IMG/VR virus record: IMGVR_UViG_3300036770_008729
Span: 95,359-159,358 of that record
Source of the DNA: a virus
Reading direction: 5' to 3' (one strand)
Length of the DNA stretch: 64,000 bases
The notes beneath the pieces were generated by a model. That model had not been told where the DNA came from and searched no databases. It saw nothing but the letters and a program-made list of their open reading frames with translations. Position numbers and translations under genes: made by a program. Below, piece by piece: positions 61,652-64,000 of the stretch (position 1 is the stretch's first letter; the number at the start of each line of letters is the position of its first letter).

Positions 61652-62470
61652 ATGGCTTTATCATATATCGGTGGAAAATCAAAGATTGGAGTTTGGATTA
61701 AAAACTATATACCAACCAACATAGAAACTTATGTTGAACCATTCTCTGGAATGTTTTGGGTATTCTTCAAAATGGATTTACCTAACTATGCAAATCTTAA
61801 AAATGTAGTTTATAATGATTTTAATCCTTTGAATGTAAACTTATTCAACTGTATTAGAAACTACAAAGACTTCTATGAGGTCATCAAAGACTATAAATCT
61901 CAAAATAAAGAATTATTTAATCAGTTTCAAAAAGAGATATTTCATCCAGAATTCAAGGTTGATTTAAGTAGTCCGGATTATCACACAGCTGCTAAATATG
62001 CTTATGTTCTTAGCCAGGTTTGGTCTGGAACTAATCCAGAGAAGTCTAAATTTATCGACTTGAAAGGTAAGTATAAATCCAAATTTGATTCATTCAAAAA
62101 CAAGTTAGTTGACACTAAATGGCAAAAATTCTTTGATAAGATTACTGTTTGTGAGAATATGGATTTTCAAAAAGTAATCGAGAAATATGACTCTCCTACT
62201 ACTTACTTCTATTGTGATCCCCCGTATTATAAAACCGAAGACTATTACGCAAATCATCAATTTGGTATAGAAACACATGAGAGATTAGCTAATTGTCTTA
62301 AGTCAATGTCTGGTAAGTTCTCACTAAGTTATTATCACTTTGATCAATTAGAGCAATGGTTTCCAAAAGATGACTACAAATGGGAGTCTAAGGAGTTTCA
62401 CAAAGCAGCGATGGCTAAATCTGGCAAAGCTCAAACTAAAGGTGTTGAATTACTGATAATGAACTACTAA
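61652..62470 (+). CDS. Dam-type DNA adenine methylase
   Basis: A 272-residue D12-class methylase with MALSYIGGKSKIG and VEPFSGMFWVFFKM for AdoMet and YCDPPYY as catalytic motif IV. Different from the one at 54502 outside these motifs, so probably different target. Protective role likely. Confidence 0.88.
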   Translation: MALSYIGGKSKIGVWIKNYIPTNIETYVEPFSGMFWVFFKMDLPNYANLKNVVYNDFNPLNVNLFNCIRNYKDFYEVIKDYKSQNKELFNQFQKEIFHPEFKVDLSSPDYHTAAKYAYVLSQVWSGTNPEKSKFIDLKGKYKSKFDSFKNKLVDTKWQKFFDKITVCENMDFQKVIEKYDSPTTYFYCDPPYYKTEDYYANHQFGIETHERLANCLKSMSGKFSLSYYHFDQLEQWFPKDDYKWESKEFHKAAMAKSGKAQTKGVELLIMNY

Positions 62471-62476
62471 AAAATT

Positions 62477-62507
62477 AATCTCGATGAAAATCGAGATTTT
62501 TTTTTAT
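62477..62507 (+). terminator. Rho-independent terminator
   Basis: AATCTCGAT (62477-62485) pairs with ATCGAGATT (62490-62498) around GAAA and is followed by eight T's. Confidence 0.9.
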
Positions 62508-62618
62508 TCAAAGTAAACTTTTGAAAAATAAAGTAATATAAACTTTACTTTTTGGCCAAAAAAGAATTTATTGATACGTCACGATGAGTATCAAATTAGA
62601 AATTAAAAATTAAATAAA

Positions 62619-63461
62619 ATGAAAAATTTACCAAAAAACGTAGTGGATTCATCCACAATTCTAACACAAATTTATTCCACAACAAACTACTCAATGTTTG
62701 GATTTATCGGTGGTAACAGAAATTTAGATAACTCAAATCTAAATAAAATCAAACAATCAATTAGCAAAAAATACATTAAGACAAACGCTGTTATTTGTAT
62801 TTTAGATGAATCAGATGATATAAATCCTCTTAAAATAGTGGATGGTCAGCACAGATTTCACGCTTGTCAAAGTTTAAATGTTCCTGTTTCATATGTAATC
62901 GATGGAGGACTTACCATGGCTAGTATTTTAAACGATATAACTCTTTTGAATACAGCATCAAAAGAATGGGATGTTTCCGACTTTATGAGAAGCGAAGCTC
63001 AAAAAGGAAATCAAAACTATATTTTATACTCAAGTATTTATGGAATGTATTCTAGTATATTTGACCACGAGGCTTTATTCTACATACTGAATAGTGATGT
63101 TAATAGAACTTGTTCAAAGATATCATATCCTTCATTTAAGAATGGTGAGTTGCAATTTACACAATCTGACTATAATTACTTACTTGATAGATTAAATCAA
63201 ATCTCACTTTTCAGTCAATATAGTGAAATTGGTGGTAAAAGATACTATCAAAAAGCTCTAAATCAATTACTAAACACCAGAGGATTTAGTGTAAATCAAA
63301 TGTTATCAAAATTACACACAAGACAATCTAATATTGTTAAATGTACAACTGTAGAGGGAGCTCTTAGACAATTAGCTGACATCTATAATTGGAAAATTCA
63401 ATCTGGTAGAATTCTATTTTTAGGAACAAAGGATAAAATAGAAGAAATAATCATTAGATAA
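62619..63461 (+). CDS. ParB/DGQHR-type protein
   Basis: A 280-residue protein with IVDGQHRFHACQSLNVPVSY (about 73-92), the DGQHR motif of the ParB/sulfiredoxin-like fold. Members bind or hydrolyse nucleotides or DNA; some occur in phage defence and DNA modification contexts. The remainder is helical. Role in this phage unknown. A weakly structured 150-base spacer precedes it. Confidence 0.65.
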   Translation: MKNLPKNVVDSSTILTQIYSTTNYSMFGFIGGNRNLDNSNLNKIKQSISKKYIKTNAVICILDESDDINPLKIVDGQHRFHACQSLNVPVSYVIDGGLTMASILNDITLLNTASKEWDVSDFMRSEAQKGNQNYILYSSIYGMYSSIFDHEALFYILNSDVNRTCSKISYPSFKNGELQFTQSDYNYLLDRLNQISLFSQYSEIGGKRYYQKALNQLLNTRGFSVNQMLSKLHTRQSNIVKCTTVEGALRQLADIYNWKIQSGRILFLGTKDKIEEIIIR

Positions 63462-63474
63462 TAATGTAATAACT

Positions 63475-63517
63475 AAAATAGTAAATAGGGTATACAAAGT
63501 GCCTTATTTACTATTTT
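63475..63517. terminator. Hairpin between convergent genes
   Basis: An AT-rich stem of about 13 bp pairs AATAGTAAATA (63478-63488) with TATTTACTATT (63505-63515). It lacks a strong T-run, so it is only a likely terminator. Confidence 0.45.
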
Positions 63518-64000
63518 AATTTAATAGTCATTTTAGTTCCTACATCATTCTTCTCACAACTTAAATTAAATCCATGTTCAGCTAATATAGCCTGACAGAT
63601 GTTTAATCCTAAACCAGAAGTTTCTTTATCTATATCTTTATTCTTCTTAGTTAAGTAAGCAATACTAATTTTTTCGAATTGTTGTTGAGTCATACCTCTA
63701 CCATTATCTTGAACAATTAGATTATCACCTTCTAATGAGATTTTAACCATCTTTAATTCACTATCGTTGTATTTAAGACCATTCTTAACTAAGTTATCAA
63801 TAGCATTACAGAATAGTATTTCATTTACTTCTGCTTCTTTTAACTGTTCAATCTCGATTTGATTAAAATAAGAAGTTCCGGCGAAATATGATTTCAATAA
63901 GTCGGTAAGGTCAACCTTTTGTTTATTTAATACTATATCTTGTTTTACTAAATTGGTGAACTCATAAACTGACTTATAAACTTTTTGAGTATGATTTAAT
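63511..64000 (-). CDS. Histidine kinase-like ATPase, partial
   Basis: Minus-strand frame open to the window end, so the start is missing. The visible 163 residues include a helical region before SYFAGTSYFNQ, then a GHKL ATPase domain: N box FCNAIDNLVKNGLKYND, VQDNGRGM and TSGLGLNICQAI. The upstream helical part could be the His-phosphorylation region. A phage-encoded kinase could affect host signalling. GyrB-like or MutL-like ATPases are less likely because of the motif spacing. Confidence 0.75.
   Translation of the reverse strand, partial: LNHTQKVYKSVYEFTNLVKQDIVLNKQKVDLTDLLKSYFAGTSYFNQIEIEQLKEAEVNEILFCNAIDNLVKNGLKYNDSELKMVKISLEGDNLIVQDNGRGMTQQQFEKISIAYLTKKNKDIDKETSGLGLNICQAILAEHGFNLSCEKNDVGTKMTIKLK

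Noticed and set aside
1-64000. Prophage or bacterial chromosome origin, suggested by T9SS, PlsY and BFN genes
   Set aside because: No ribosomal or metabolic operons, no integrase or att sites, and T4-type replication genes, tags and tight overlaps run through the whole window.

Overview
This window looks like part of the genome of a large, T4-related (jumbo-type) tailed phage of a Bacteroidota host, probably a flavobacterium-like bacterium. The DNA is very AT-rich and densely packed, with many ATGA or few-base gene overlaps. Recognisable T4-type functions are a split type II topoisomerase (gp39-like at 8406-10253, gp52-like at 17948-19297), a T4 RNase H/FEN-type nuclease, a possible gp62-like clamp-loader subunit, a DnaQ-like exonuclease and a late-type sigma factor. 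The host signal is just as clear. Promoters match the Bacteroidota -33 TTTG / -7 TANNTTTG form, two secreted proteins end in type IX secretion (T9SS) sorting domains, one of them with SprB-type repeats, and a BFN-UVR protein is present. No integrase, terminase, portal or capsid gene was recognised here.

Layout. 1-579: small early-type genes ending in a shared C-terminal peptide. 576-10253 (mostly minus strand): CCA-adding enzyme, NusG, RNase H cluster, a broken homing endonuclease, a large tagged protein and topoisomerase large subunit. 10356-14719: a tandem run of unknown proteins that all begin with an MKYLKxYxxFE-like sequence. 14817-16473: glycosyltransferase and LpxH-like phosphoesterase. 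16575-21591: small early genes, topoisomerase medium subunit, and an RNA-repair-like pair (cyclic-phosphate receiver-like protein and HAD phosphatase). 21646-30218: secreted, surface and structural-type proteins, including the 1205-residue adhesin. 30256-41462: small genes with the C-terminal peptide motif, two DNA methyltransferases, PlsY, a 2OG-Fe(II) oxygenase and a tRNA-like gene with a CUA anticodon. 41520-46181: homing endonuclease, VWA metallopeptidase-like protein, second HAD phosphatase. 46216-51857: a second block of N-terminally tagged proteins, including four paralogues and a glutamine-amidotransferase fusion. 51974-64000: RNA-repair 2H protein, exonuclease, sigma factor, two Dam-type methylases, tRNA-Leu and tRNA-Arg, MoxR-type ATPase, RNase H-like protein, ParB-like protein and a histidine-kinase ATPase fragment.

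Two recurring peptide tags are the strongest unexplained structure. At least 19 proteins start with a short basic/aromatic peptide ending in L-F-E or E-E; it resembles the T4 capsid-targeting sequence removed by the prohead protease, and in two proteins a copy lies internally at a fusion joint. A separate set of about 18 small proteins ends in R-[DEN]-x-[KQR]-I-[DNQS]-x-[IL]-[IL]. No protein carries both. The first set often follows a TTAATATATA motif (candidate late promoter), while TANNTTTG promoters precede other early-type transcripts.

TAG may be partly recoded: a CUA-anticodon tRNA-like gene lies about 1 kb from a gene with TAG as its fourth codon, and a homing endonuclease is broken by TAG at a Tyr/Phe position. 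Because many genes, including the topoisomerase large subunit, end normally in TAG, this would be partial suppression at most. All functional calls are from reading sequence and motifs; no database search was run.
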